DNA of 64,000 nucleotides. Origin: AP-15 sp963832875. Its GTDB lineage: Bacteria; Pseudomonadota; Alphaproteobacteria; ATCC43930; CGMCC-115725. Numbering within the stretch: the stretch's first letter is position 1; each line of letters starts with the position of its first letter. Shown here one piece after another: positions 53,313-63,430 of the stretch. The position numbers and the translations under genes were made by a program. A model generated the notes under the pieces. The model searched no databases, was not told the DNA's origin, and saw only the letters and a program-made list of their open reading frames with translations. Location: the NCBI GenBank assembly GCA_963832875.1, contig CAWHWB010000013.1, forward strand, positions 62,001 to 126,000, written 5' to 3'.

Positions 53313-53902
53313 CTCCTCCGGGCTTTTTGCTTTCGGCTCGATACGGCCGAAATGGATATGTACCGCTGGTCTGCGCGATCAAGTCCGCATCAAACGAAAG
53401 CGCCAGCGTCCGCGACCCGGGCGACGATCGGCGAACCGTCGGCGGCCCGGCCCCACACCAGCCGCGGCGCGGCGCGGCGAGACGCTCGCCAATCAGCGCG
53501 CAACGCGCGCAGCCGACAATACCTTTTGCCGCCCTGCGATCCTGGGCTCGCCGCCAGGCCCGGCCAGATCTCTGATAAGTCCGCCGACCTCAACCATACG
53601 AGCGCCGACTCGGGCTGCTCTACTCGTTATTCGAGTGTTGTATATATAGCACACCTTCGGGAATACGATTTTGTTGGGCGGTCCCTCGCGCTCCGATGAT
53701 CGCTTAGAACGAGATCGTAACTTCGCCGAAACCCCATTCGATGCAAACCTTTAGAGGTTTTCGATTGAAATCGTATCCTATCCTAGGACTTAGGTCTTTA
53801 CTCCATCTTACCTCCATCTAACGATGGATGGTACCGAGAGGCCGCACTCGGTCAACATCAACCTGTGATTTAGGAGGTCGGTTACCGGGGGAGCGGCTAA
53901 CG
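53313..53902. other. 590-base intergenic region upstream of porin 1
   Basis: No gene is supported. The 3' two hundred bases are AT-rich relative to the rest, with TCCATC TAAC GATGGA near 53813-53828 as a small inverted repeat. It probably contains the promoter and regulatory sites of porin 1. Confidence 0.5.
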
Positions 53903-55619
53903 ATGATCAGGATGATTAGAACCCATCGCATCGCCTCATTCGCAACACTTGGCGGAATGACTGCTGCGATCGTGCTGCTGGCGGGTCTTCCCGCCGCCAA
54001 GGCCGACGAGCTGGCGGATCTGCGCGCCAATCAGCAGCTCCTTCAGCAGCGGATCGACCAACTGGCGCAGGCCGTGGCGCAAGCGCCGCCGCCGCCCGGC
54101 AGCACCGGCGGAGGCGGCACGATCCCGTTGGGCACTACGCCACCGCCGCCGGGGACCGGAACCACCGCCGGTAGCTTTCCGCGCTCGTTTCTGATCCCGG
54201 GCACCGACACTTCGATCCGCGTCGGCGGCTTTGTCGATTTGACCATCCTTGACTTTCTGCAAGGCGGCGGCGCCGTCGACGGTAGCAATTACGGCTCCAA
54301 CTCCGGGCAGAACGGCAATCTGCACTCGATACCGGTAGCGGGCGGGTTTGTCCCGGGCCTCGGCTTTGTCAACCCCAACGCCGCTACGCGCGCGCCGTCG
54401 CGCAACAATGGCGTCCTCGAGTTCAGCCCGCAGCAATCGCGCATCGACATCGAGACCCGCACGCCCACCGCCTGGGGCGAGGCGCGCACCTTTCTCGCCT
54501 TCGACTGGGCCGGCTGCAGTTCCGGCGCCAGCTACACCTGCCAAACTCTGGCGCAGTCCGGCGGTAACAGCCTGCTGCCGCGCCTGCGGTTCGCCTACGG
54601 CACCTTGGGCGGGTTCCTCGCCGGCCAGGCGCTGTCGAACTTCTCCGACGCCGACGCCGACACCGAGTTCGATGGAGTTCGGCGGCACCGAGGGCTCGAC
54701 CGGCGGCCAGCGCATCCCGCAGGTGCGCTACACTCTCGCCGGTCCGTATGGCAGCGCCTTCTCGTTTTCGGCGGAAAACCCGTGGACCAGCGTGATCACC
54801 CCGGGCGGCCTCGAATCGAGCGACTACGCCTTGTCCGGCTCCGGCAACGCGACCACCCCGCCGCAGCAGACGATTTCCGGCACCACGCTGTGCAATGGCG
54901 GTCCCTGCGTCGGGACCAACGGGACGGGTCAGGCCGGGACCTCGACCAGCGACACCACGCTCGCCAACCCGACCGTCGCCAAGGCGCCGAACCTGACCTT
55001 CGCCAGTTACTGGGCGCAGCCTTGGGGGCATATCGACGTCGCCGGCCTGCTGCGCTTCTACAACATCGCCGACGGCACCTACATCAATCAAAAGTTCGTC
55101 GGCTATGGCGGGCACTTCTCCGGCGACGTGCACCCCGGCTGGCTCGGCTGGACCAAGGACGATTTCCTGTTCAGCGGCATCATCGGCGATGCGATCGGCA
55201 ACTATACGAGCGGCGGTGAAAGCACCCTGTTCCCGTTGGCCACGAACTTCACGGTCACGACCGCCTGCGCCACGCCGATCGCCGGCAAGTGCACCGGTCA
55301 GTTTGCGGCCTCGAACATTCTGTTCCAGCCGATCATCGGGTACAGCGCACAGGGCGGCTACCAGCACTGGTGGACCCCAAATCTGCGGTCGACCTTTGCC
55401 ATCGGCATGTCCAACCAGGCGGTCTCCTCGCAGCTGATCGGGCCGACCGAGGCTGAAGCAGTCAACAAGCGGCTGTGGAACGGCTTTGTCAATCTGGTGT
55501 GGAACCCGGTCGCGTTCATCACCACCGGCGTCGAGTACATGTACGGCCACCGCACCGTTGTCGCCAATCTGAGCGGCCACGAAAACGTGCTGATCGGCAA
55601 GTTCCGCGTCGCATTCTAA
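53903..55619 (+). CDS. Outer-membrane porin (DcaP-like), copy 1, frameshifted
   Basis: About 571 residues from the ATG at 53903. Signal peptide, then a coiled coil (LRANQQLLQQRIDQLAQAVAQ) that probably anchors the trimer to peptidoglycan or stacks the periplasmic side, a Pro/Gly linker, and a barrel beginning PRSFLIPGTDTSIRVGGFVDL. The last residue is Phe (KFRVAF), a usual barrel end. One extra C at 54670 breaks the frame; copy 2 shows the uninterrupted reading there. Followed by a terminator at 55637. Family name is by resemblance only. Confidence 0.85.
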
Positions 55620-55636
55620 ACGAGACCATCGCAACC

Positions 55637-55674
55637 GGGCGCCTGGCCCCTTGGGTCAGGCGTCCTTTTTTTTT
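55637..55674 (+). terminator. Rho-independent terminator after porin 1
   Basis: GGGCGCCTGG and the complementary TCAGGCGTCC form a stem around CCCCTTGGG, followed by nine T. The same hairpin follows porin 2. Confidence 0.85.
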
Positions 55675-55707
55675 GGAAATGCGGCGGATCATCCGGGAGG
55701 ACGGCCG

Positions 55708-55790
55708 ATGATCGAACTGATCGCCTGATCTCCGGTAAAATCCGTGTGTTTGCGACGGACAAGGCATCGGCAGCGCGCAACTGGGACGGT
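55708..55790 (+). pseudogene. Truncated copy of the SpoIIAA-like gene
   Basis: The first 16 bases after the ATG match the complete gene at 58083, then 262 bases are missing and homology resumes at CCTGATCTCCGG (corresponding to 58361) and goes on to 55790. The upstream spacer is also homologous to that before 58083. The fragment cannot encode a working protein. Confidence 0.8.
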
Positions 55791-56288
55791 TGGTCTCCCT
55801 GTTCAGCGTCTCGGTCGTCCGCAGCCCCGAACCTATTTGAGGCTCTGGAAAGGCGCGATCCCGCAGAATTTCCGTGGATCGGGCCTCGCCCACAGCGAGC
55901 AAGTCGAATGAGGCGGCTGCGTCGAAAGCCAGCTTTCACAGCGCTCGATAGATCCGCGTTGATTAAAGACACCGGACGAATTAAGGGCGGCCAGTGCCGA
56001 TGGATGCAGATGCGGTTGAGTTTCGACGGAATGGCGGCGCTTTCTTTCTGCTCATCCTTTTGCCGTAGCCCAACATTCGCTAGAACCAGTGCTTTCAATT
56101 ATACGTTGTCCATCCTATTCGTGGTCTGACACTCGGATCCGACCGGCGATATCCGGCTGGTCATCCACACGCGCATCAGGTTCCACCGGGATGGGTCAAT
56201 AAATCGGATCTGTTCGTAAGATGGATGGTCCGTCCTCTCGCGCTTCGGCCAAAATCAACTGGCTGTAACCATGCGGGGAGGGGGCGTA
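55791..56288. other. Spacer upstream of porin 2
   Basis: About 500 bases without a convincing gene. This sequence is not shared with the spacer after porin 2. A ribosome site (GGGGAGGGGGCG) precedes the ATG at 56289. Confidence 0.5.
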
Positions 56289-57996
56289 ATGATCAAAAAG
56301 CGGAATCCCGGAAGGCTGCTGGCGATCGGCGGAATGGCCGCTATGATCGCTTTGCTGACGGGTCTTCCCGCCGCCAAGGCTGACGAGCTGGCGGATCTGC
56401 GCGCCAATCAGCAGCTGCTCCAACAGCGGATCGACCAGCTGGCGCAGGCCGTGGCGCAAGCGCCGCCGCTGCCCGGCAGCGCCGGCGGGGGCGGCACGAT
56501 CCCGTTGGGCACCCATCCACCGCCGCCGGGGACCGGAACCACCGCCGGCAGCTTCCCGCGGTCGTTTCTGATCCCGGGCACCGACACTTCGATCCGCGTC
56601 GGCGGCTTTGTCGATTTGACCATCCTTGACTTCCTGCAGGGCGGCGGCGCCGTCGACGGTAGCAATTACGGCTCCAACGCCGGGCAAAACGGCAATCTGA
56701 AAGGGATACCGCTGGCCGGCGGGTTCGTCCCGGGCCTCGGCTTTGTCAACCCCAACGCCACTACGCGCGCGCCGTCGCGCAACAATGGCGTCCTCGAGTT
56801 CAGCCCGCAGCAATCGCGCATCGACATCGAGACCCGCACGCCCACCGCCTGGGGCGAGGCACGCACCTTTCTCGCCTTTGACTGGGCCGGGTGCAGCGCC
56901 GGCGCCAACTACACCTGTCAAACCTTGCAGCAATCCGGCGGCGACAGCCTGCTGCCGCGCCTGCGGTTCGCCTACGGCACCTTGGGCGGGTTCCTCGCCG
57001 GCCAGGCGCTGTCGAACTTCTCCGACGCCGACGCCGACACCGAGTTGATGGATTTCGGCGGCATCGAGGGCTCGACCGGTGGCCAGCGCATCCCACAGGT
57101 GCGCTACACTCTCGCCGGTCCGTATGGCAGCGCCTTCTCGTTTTCGGCGGAAAACCCGTGGACCAGCGTGATCACCCCGGGCGGCCTCGAATTCGAGCGA
57201 CTACGCCTTGTCCGGCTCCGGCACCGCGACCACCCCGCCGCAGCAGACGATTTCCGGCACCACGCTGTGCAATGGCGGTCCCTGCGTCGGGACCAACGGG
57301 ACGGGTCAGGCCGGGACCTCGACCAGCGACACCACGCTCGCCAACCCGACCGTCGCCAAGGCGCCGAACCTGACCTTCGCCAGTTACTGGGCGCAGCCTT
57401 GGGGGCATATCGACGTCGCCGGCCTGCTGCGCTTCTACAACATCGCCGACGGCACCTACATCAATCAAAAGTTCGTCGGCTATGGCGGGCACTTCTCCGG
57501 CGACGTGCACCCCGGCTGGCTCGGCTGGACCAAGGACGATTTCCTGTTCAGCGGCATCATCGGCGATGCGATCGGCAACTATGCGAGCGGTGGCGACAGC
57601 ACCCTGTTCCCATTGGCCTCGAATTTCACGGTCACCACCGCCTGCGCCACGCCGATCGCCGGCAAGTGCACCGGCCAGTTCGCGGCCTCGAACATCCTGT
57701 TTCAGCCGGTCGTCAGCTACAGCGCAAACGGCGGCTACCAGCACTGGTGGACCCCGAATCTGCGGTCGACCTTCGCCATCGGCTTTGACAACCAGGCGGT
57801 CTCCTCGCAGCTGATCGGGCCGACCCAGGCTGAAGCAGTCAACAAGCGGCTGTGGGACGGCCTCATCAACCTGGTGTGGAACCCGGTCGCGTTCATCACC
57901 ACCGGCATCCAGTACATGTACGGCCACCGCACCGTCGTCGCCAATCTGAGCGGCCACGAAAACGTGCTCGTCTACAAGTTCCGCGTCGCATTCTAA
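56289..57996 (+). CDS. Outer-membrane porin (DcaP-like), copy 2, frameshifted
   Basis: About 568 residues. Same plan as copy 1: signal peptide (GMAAMIALLTGLPAAKA), coiled coil, Pro/Gly linker, barrel and the terminal KFRVAF. Frame breaks at 57192-57193 where one T is extra (GLEFER instead of GLESSDYA). From copy 1 base 54848 to 55204, the corresponding bases here (57227-57583) appear identical. Differences cluster in the ends and in surface-loop-like regions. Likely a recent tandem duplicate with partial homogenisation. Confidence 0.85.
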
Positions 57997-58013
57997 ACGA
58001 GACCATCGCAACC

Positions 58014-58050
58014 GGGCGCCTGGCCCCTTGGGTCGGGCGCCCTTTTTTTT
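58014..58050 (+). terminator. Rho-independent terminator after porin 2
   Basis: GGGCGCCTGGCCCC and its partner GGGTCGGGCGCCC form a hairpin followed by eight T; homologous to the terminator at 55637-55674. Confidence 0.85.
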
Positions 58051-58082
58051 GAAATGCGGCGGATCATCCGGGGGGACGGCCA

Positions 58083-58592
58083 ATGATCGAACTGATCGAG
58101 GGGCTTCCCGCGAATGTCATCGGCATCGCGGTCAAGGGCCGGGTGACCCAACAGGAATGCCGCGAAATCCTGACGCCTGCGATCGAGAAGTCGCTCCGGT
58201 GGCGCAACAAGATTCGGCTCTATAACGAGCTCGGCTCGCGGTTCCCGGGTGCGGGATGGGACGATCTCGACATCGGCTTTGAGCACGCCGCGCGCTGCGA
58301 GCGGATCGCGATCGTGACCGACACCGCCTGGGTCCGGCTGACGATCAAGGCGATCCGCTTCCTGATCCCCGGCAAAATCCGTGTGTTCGCGACGGACGAG
58401 GCATCGGCAGCACGCAACTGGGTCACTGCTCGGCCCGAGTTGCTGGTAGACACCGACGACGCCGTGCCGGTTCCAACCCGCGGCGTCCGTGCGCCGCGCG
58501 CAGTGCGACCGTCTCCGCGGTGGGGCCGCCAGACCGCTTCCGCTCGGCGGCAAATCGCGAAAGCTGGTCCGGTCTACGCCGAGCCAGAGTGA
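58083..58592 (+). CDS. SpoIIAA-like/STAS-type domain protein
   Basis: 169 residues. Residues 1-115 match the SpoIIAA-like (DUF3478) domain: MIELIEGLPANVIGIAVKG, IRLYNELGSRFPGAGWDDL, CERIAIVTDTAWVRLTIKA and GKIRVFATDEASAARNWV. The rest is an Arg-rich tail of unclear use. Related proteins are thought to bind small hydrophobic ligands or act in stress response. A truncated copy follows porin 1. Confidence 0.82.
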   Translation: MIELIEGLPANVIGIAVKGRVTQQECREILTPAIEKSLRWRNKIRLYNELGSRFPGAGWDDLDIGFEHAARCERIAIVTDTAWVRLTIKAIRFLIPGKIRVFATDEASAARNWVTARPELLVDTDDAVPVPTRGVRAPRAVRPSPRWGRQTASARRQIAKAGPVYAEPE

Positions 58593-58745
58593 CCGTCGTC
58601 GTACGTGCCGGCTGGCGGTGTTTGCCGCCAGGTTGATCTCGCCCGAGGTTTCCCGGCGGGCCTCGCGCCTGCTTTCCCTTGCGCCGCCGTCTTTCAAGTT
58701 CGCATTATGCTTTCGCTGCGACGGCTCTGGCGATTGGGGAAGCGG

Positions 58746-59387
58746 ATGCATTTCGACCTGGCGAAGATCGCGCCGACCGACGCCTATAAGCTGCTGGTTT
58801 CGACGGTGGTGCCGCGACCGATCGCGCTGGCGACGACGATCGACGGCGAGGGTCGGGTCAACGCGGCGCCGTTCAGCTTTTTCAACGCGGTCAGCTCGGT
58901 GCCGCCGGTCGTGGTGCTCGGCATCAGCCCGGGCGATTCCGGCGGTGACGGCTATAAGGACACCGAGCGCAACATCCGCGACAGCGGCGAGTTTGTCGTC
59001 AATTTGGTCGACGAGGCATTGGCCGAGCGCATGAACATCTGTGCCGTCGATTTTCCGGCTGGGATTGCCGAGCTCGATAAGGCCGAGCTCACGGCGCTGC
59101 CCTCGGCCGGCGTGCGGCCACCGCGAATCGCGCAATCGCCGGTCGCCCTCGAATGCCGCCGGATCACCGGGTTGTCGCTGGGGCCGCGCTCGACGCTCGA
59201 AGTCGGCCGGGTGATCCACATCCACATTCGCGACGACCTCGTCGATCCGGCGAGGATGTATGTCCACACCGAGAAAATGCGGCTGATCGGCCGCATGCAT
59301 GGCCGCGGCTGGTACGCGCGCACCAGCGACCTGTTCCTGATGGAGCGGCTGACCCGGGCGGAATGGGAGACCGGCAAGAGAGGGTGA
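58746..59387 (+). CDS. Flavin reductase family (FMN-binding split barrel) protein
   Basis: 213 residues from the ATG at 58746, preceded by GGGGAAGCGG. The FMN-binding split barrel is shown by YKLLVSTVVPRPIALATTID, VNAAPFSFFNAVSSVPPVVV and GEFVVNLVDEALAERMNI. It would supply reduced flavin or act on its own as an oxidoreductase. A partner monooxygenase is not next to it; the LLM gene at 38157 is a candidate only by class. Confidence 0.88.
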   Translation: MHFDLAKIAPTDAYKLLVSTVVPRPIALATTIDGEGRVNAAPFSFFNAVSSVPPVVVLGISPGDSGGDGYKDTERNIRDSGEFVVNLVDEALAERMNICAVDFPAGIAELDKAELTALPSAGVRPPRIAQSPVALECRRITGLSLGPRSTLEVGRVIHIHIRDDLVDPARMYVHTEKMRLIGRMHGRGWYARTSDLFLMERLTRAEWETGKRG

Positions 59388-59625
59388 GCGCGAGCCGGCA
59401 GCGGCGCGACCGCCCACGCCGATCTCGGTCGGGGGTGCGCCTGTCTCCAGCGATTCGCCGTCGAAACGAGGGCGGAGTTCGCGCTGCTTCGTTGTCGGAT
59501 CAGGATTTTTCAGCAGGACGTGACATGACACTGCGGCGCTGTGATCGTGGTTTCTAAGGGGGGTGCTCGCGGCCAAATTTTCGTGTGATCTTTTCGTTCG
59601 GGGGAACGACAGAGGGGGAAGTCTG
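59388..59625. other. Short intergenic region
   Basis: 238 bases with no gene. AGAGGGGGAAG at about 59611 is the ribosome site of the next gene. Confidence 0.5.
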
Positions 59626-60135
59626 ATGGCGAACAGGTTCGCAATCGTGGCGATTGCCGCGACGTTGGCGGCTGCGACCATGACGGCGCATGCGGCCGGG
59701 ATGCCCGACAGCGGCTCCAAGAACTTCGTTCCGGGCGGCGATGCGCCCTCGTATCTGACCAATGAGAACCTTGCCGTGGCACCGGGGAGCGCCGGCCAGT
59801 CGCCGCTCGGCACCGCGTTCAACCAGCCGGCCGGCCCGCAACCCGCCGCGGCGGCGCCGCGGGCGGCCGAGACCCGGGCACGGCAGCACGGCAAGCTTAC
59901 CGCGGGGCGTCGGAGCTCGCATCGTGTGGTTGCTAACTCCAGGACAGAAACCCGCTTACGTCGTGTCGCCCAGGGTAGAACCGTCCGGGACGGCAGGTCG
60001 GCCAGGCTCGGCAGGGATACGCGGCCGGTCCGAGCCGCGAGTGGAACAGCCTCGGCGCCGAAAACCCGGACCTTGAAATACGGCAAGGCGAATGTCCGGC
60101 ACACCTCGGCAAAATCCGCCGCCAGAAGGGGGTGA
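59626..60135 (+). CDS. Secreted Ala/Arg-rich hypothetical protein
   Basis: 169 residues. Signal peptide (FAIVAIAATLAAATMTAHA), then GMPDSGSKNFVPGGDAPSYLTNENL. From residue 75 on it is rich in Ala, Arg, Thr and Pro and looks disordered and strongly basic. I do not recognise a family. Probably periplasmic; basic tail might bind a polyanion. Confidence 0.7.
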   Translation: MANRFAIVAIAATLAAATMTAHAAGMPDSGSKNFVPGGDAPSYLTNENLAVAPGSAGQSPLGTAFNQPAGPQPAAAAPRAAETRARQHGKLTAGRRSSHRVVANSRTETRLRRVAQGRTVRDGRSARLGRDTRPVRAASGTASAPKTRTLKYGKANVRHTSAKSAARRG

Positions 60136-60209
60136 GCCCAGCGGCGGGCTTGCTCCGGCGCGGCCAGGGGTTGGACAGAGCGGGCGGCGCCGGCGTATAA
60201 GGCGCCGCC

Positions 60210-61049
60210 ATGGGCAAGGTGCCGTTTGTCAAGATGCATGGGCTCGGCAATGATTTTGTCGTGCTCGACGCCCGCGGCGGTCGGCTCGAGGTCGGGGCGG
60301 AGGGCGCGCGTGCATTGGCCGACCGGCATACCGGCATCGGCTGCGATCAGTTGATCGTGCTCGAACCGCCGCGGCACCCGGCCGCTCAGCTTCGGATGCG
60401 CATCCGCAATCCCGACGGCAGCGAGGCCGAGGCCTGCGGCAACGCCACGCGCTGCGTTGCGTGGCTGCTGAGCCGCGAGACCGGCCTCTCGCGGGTGCGG
60501 ATCGAGACCGTGGCCGGGCTGCTCGAAGCCGAGATCATGCCGGACGGGCGGATCGCGGTCGATATGGGGCGCGCGCGCACCGCTTGGCACGAGATCCCGT
60601 TGGCGCATGCCGTCGATACCGATCATGTCGAGCTGGCGCTGGGACCACTGTCGGTCCCGGTCTGCACCAATATCGGCAACCCGCATGCGACATTTTTCGT
60701 CGAGGACGTCGACGAGGTCGATCTGGCGAGGCTGGGCCCGGCCCTCGAACGCCACCCGATTTTCCCGGAGCGCGCCAACATCGGCGTCGCTCAAATGCGC
60801 GACCGCGGCAATCTGCGGCTGCGGGTCTGGGAGCGGGGCGCCGGGATCACCCGCGCCTGCGGCAGCGGCGCCTGTGCGGCACTCGTCGCCGCGCATCGCC
60901 GCGGCCTCGCCGAACGGCACGCGCTCGTGGCGCTCGACGGCGGCACCCTCGATATCCGCTGGCGCGAGGACGGGCATGCGATCATGACCGGACCGGCGAC
61001 GTTGAGCTTCGAGGGCGCCTTCGACCCGGCGCTTTTGGCCGAAAGCTGA
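60210..61049 (+). CDS. dapF: Diaminopimelate epimerase
   Basis: 279 residues. The two catalytic Cys are in EACGNATRC and RACGSGACAALVAA. MHGLGNDFVVLDAR opens the protein. It converts LL- to meso-diaminopimelate for cell wall and lysine. First gene of dapF-mtaB-ftsY; mtaB starts nine bases after the stop. Confidence 0.96.
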   Translation: MGKVPFVKMHGLGNDFVVLDARGGRLEVGAEGARALADRHTGIGCDQLIVLEPPRHPAAQLRMRIRNPDGSEAEACGNATRCVAWLLSRETGLSRVRIETVAGLLEAEIMPDGRIAVDMGRARTAWHEIPLAHAVDTDHVELALGPLSVPVCTNIGNPHATFFVEDVDEVDLARLGPALERHPIFPERANIGVAQMRDRGNLRLRVWERGAGITRACGSGACAALVAAHRRGLAERHALVALDGGTLDIRWREDGHAIMTGPATLSFEGAFDPALLAES

Positions 61050-61058
61050 GCGCGGGTC

Positions 61059-62285
61059 ATGCAACCGAACCAGATCGTCACCTTCGGCTGTCGGCTGAAT
61101 GCGTTCGAATCCGAGGTGATCCGGCGCGCGGCGGCTAAGGCCGGCCTCGCGGGTGCCGTCATCGTCAACACCTGCGCCGTCACCGCCGAGGCCGAGCGCC
61201 AAGCCCGGCAGGCGATCCGCCGGGCGCGCCGCGACCACCCCGAGGCGCAGATCATGGTCACCGGTTGCGCCGCCGAGATCGCTCCAGAGCGCTACGCCGC
61301 GATGCCCGAGGTCGACCGGGTGCTCGATAATCGCGCCAAGCTGCACGCGCAAAGCTATCTCGCGGCGGCGGCGGCGGCTGACCTCGGCGAGGGCGCCGCG
61401 CATCTGGTCGACGGCTTCGAAGGCAGGGCTCGCGCGTTTTTGCAAGTCCAGCAGGGCTGCGATCACCGCTGTACCTTTTGCATCATCCCTTATGCGCGCG
61501 GCCCGAGCCGGTCGGTTCCGATGGGTGCGATCGCCGAGCAGGCGCGCCAGCTCGTCGCCGCCGGCTATCGCGAGATCGTGCTGACCGGCGTCGATTTGAC
61601 CGCGTATGGGGCCGATCTGCCGGGAGCGCCGAGTCTCGGGCAGATGGCGCGCCGGCTGCTCGCCGCGGTACCCGAGATCGAGCGACTGCGTCTCTCCTCG
61701 CTCGACCCGGTCGAGATCGACGCGGAGCTGTGGCGGCTCTTGGCCGAGGAGAAACGGCTGATGCCGCATCTGCACTTGTCCTTGCAGGCCGGCGACGATC
61801 TGATCTTGAAGCGGATGAAGCGGCGGCATTCGCGCGCCGATGCAATCGCGGTCGCTCGCCGGGCCCGCGCCTTGCGCCCGGAAGTGGCGCTCGGCGCCGA
61901 TTTGATCGCCGGGTTCCCGACCGAGACCGAGGACAATTTTCGCGGCAGCCTCGATCTGGTCGCCGAATGCGGGCTCGCCTTTGTCCATGTGTTTCCCTAT
62001 AGCCCGCGGCCTGGCACCCCGGCGGCGCGCATGCCCGCGGTTTCGAGCACCGTGGTCAAAGAGCGCGCGGCGCGGCTGCGGGCGGCGGGCGCCACAGCAC
62101 TCGCCGCCGAGTTGAGGGCGCGGGTCGGCAGCGAGAGCGATGTGCTGATCGAATCTCCAGGCCACGGGCGCACCGCCTTTTACGCTCAAGTGGGCTTCGC
62201 GGATTGCGCCGCCGCCGGAAAGGTCAGTCGCATGCGCCTCATCGACAGCAATGACCGCAGCCTGGTCGGAGTGCCGATCGAATGA
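61059..62285 (+). CDS. mtaB: tRNA (t6A37)-methylthiotransferase MtaB
   Basis: 408 residues. The UPF0004 domain (TFGCRLNAFESEV, NTCAVTAEAERQ, VTGCAAEI) gives three cluster Cys; the radical-SAM motif is CDHRCTFC followed by IIPYARGPSRS. The C-terminus is TRAM-like. It installs the methylthio group on t6A37. It overlaps ftsY by ATGA (62282-62285). Confidence 0.95.
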   Translation: MQPNQIVTFGCRLNAFESEVIRRAAAKAGLAGAVIVNTCAVTAEAERQARQAIRRARRDHPEAQIMVTGCAAEIAPERYAAMPEVDRVLDNRAKLHAQSYLAAAAAADLGEGAAHLVDGFEGRARAFLQVQQGCDHRCTFCIIPYARGPSRSVPMGAIAEQARQLVAAGYREIVLTGVDLTAYGADLPGAPSLGQMARRLLAAVPEIERLRLSSLDPVEIDAELWRLLAEEKRLMPHLHLSLQAGDDLILKRMKRRHSRADAIAVARRARALRPEVALGADLIAGFPTETEDNFRGSLDLVAECGLAFVHVFPYSPRPGTPAARMPAVSSTVVKERAARLRAAGATALAAELRARVGSESDVLIESPGHGRTAFYAQVGFADCAAAGKVSRMRLIDSNDRSLVGVPIE

Positions 62286-63430
62286 GGTTCTGGCGGCGCA
62301 ACGTTCCAGGCGAGACGACGCAGACGGTCGAAGAACAGCCGATCCCGGCGGTCGAAGAGGGGGCGGAGCTTCGCGACCGTGCCGTCGAGGAAGAGGCTGA
62401 GCTTGGTCGACCGGCCGACGCTATCGAGGAGGCCGCAGCGCCGCCGCTGACGGAAACGGCGGCGCCGGTCCAAGCCGTAGCCCCGGCCGAAGCCGCCGAG
62501 AGTGCCGAGCGGCGCGGCTGGTTCAGCCGGTTGCGGGCGGGCCTGGCGCGCAGCTCGGCGCGGCTCAACGACGGCATCAACACGATCTTTCTGCGCCGCC
62601 GGCTCGACGACGAGGCGCTCGCCGAACTTGAGGAGTTGCTGATCGCCAGCGACATGGGCGTTGGCGTCGCCGGCGAGGTGACCGAGGCATTGCGCAGCAC
62701 CCGTTTCAACCAGGAGTGTTCGCCCGAAGAAGTCCGCGCCGCACTCGCCGAACAGGTGATCCGGCTGATCGAGCCGGTGATGAAGCCGTTGCGCATCGAC
62801 CGCTCGCGCCGGCCGTTCGTGGTTCTCGTCATCGGCGTCAATGGCAGCGGCAAGACGACGACGATCGCCAAGCTCGCCAAGCAATACCGCGACCAGGGCC
62901 TCAGGGTCGTACTCGCCGCCGGCGACACCTTCCGCGCCGCCGCGGTCGAGCAATTGCAGATCTGGGGCGCGCGGATCGGCGCGCCGGTGGTGACGCGGCC
63001 GGCCGGCTCGGACGCAGCCGGGCTCGCCTATGACGCCCTCGTCGAGGCGCGGGCCGGGGACGCCGACATCCTCCTGATCGACACCGCCGGGCGGCTGCAC
63101 AACAAGGCCGATTTGATGGGCGAATTGCAAAAGATCGTCCGCGTCCTCAAAAAGGTTGATCCGGCGGCGCCCCATTCGGTGCTGCTGGTGCTCGACGCGA
63201 CGACCGGCCAGAACGCGCACGCCCAGGCCGAGATCTTTCGCGAAACGGTCGGCGTCACCGGCATCGTCATGACCAAGCTCGACGGCACCGCGCGCGGCGG
63301 CGTCCTCGTCTCGCTGGCCGAGAAATACGGCATCCCGATCCATGCGATCGGGGTCGGCGAAACCGCCGAAGATTTGCGCCCGTTTGAGGCCCGCGCCTAC
63401 GCCAGGAGCCTGGTCGGGCTCGACCCCTGA
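62282..63430 (+). CDS. ftsY: Signal recognition particle receptor FtsY
   Basis: 382 residues. An acidic Glu/Ala-rich leader (about 80 residues) precedes the NG domain with GVNGSGKTTTIAKLAKQY, GDTFRAAAVEQLQIWG, LLIDTAGRLHNKADLM and MTKLDGTARGGV. It docks ribosome-SRP complexes to SecYEG and partners Ffh at 50160. No stretch of membrane segments is seen, as normal for FtsY. Confidence 0.95.
   Translation: MRFWRRNVPGETTQTVEEQPIPAVEEGAELRDRAVEEEAELGRPADAIEEAAAPPLTETAAPVQAVAPAEAAESAERRGWFSRLRAGLARSSARLNDGINTIFLRRRLDDEALAELEELLIASDMGVGVAGEVTEALRSTRFNQECSPEEVRAALAEQVIRLIEPVMKPLRIDRSRRPFVVLVIGVNGSGKTTTIAKLAKQYRDQGLRVVLAAGDTFRAAAVEQLQIWGARIGAPVVTRPAGSDAAGLAYDALVEARAGDADILLIDTAGRLHNKADLMGELQKIVRVLKKVDPAAPHSVLLVLDATTGQNAHAQAEIFRETVGVTGIVMTKLDGTARGGVLVSLAEKYGIPIHAIGVGETAEDLRPFEARAYARSLVGLDP

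Noticed and set aside
56096..56280. Possible small RNA or tRNA in the porin spacer.
   Set aside because: No cloverleaf or conserved RNA motif could be found by eye.
57993..62189. A 1,398-codon open frame on the reverse strand across SpoIIAA-like, flavin reductase, dapF and mtaB.
   Set aside because: The forward-strand genes have complete catalytic motifs; the long reverse frame is a GC-bias shadow.
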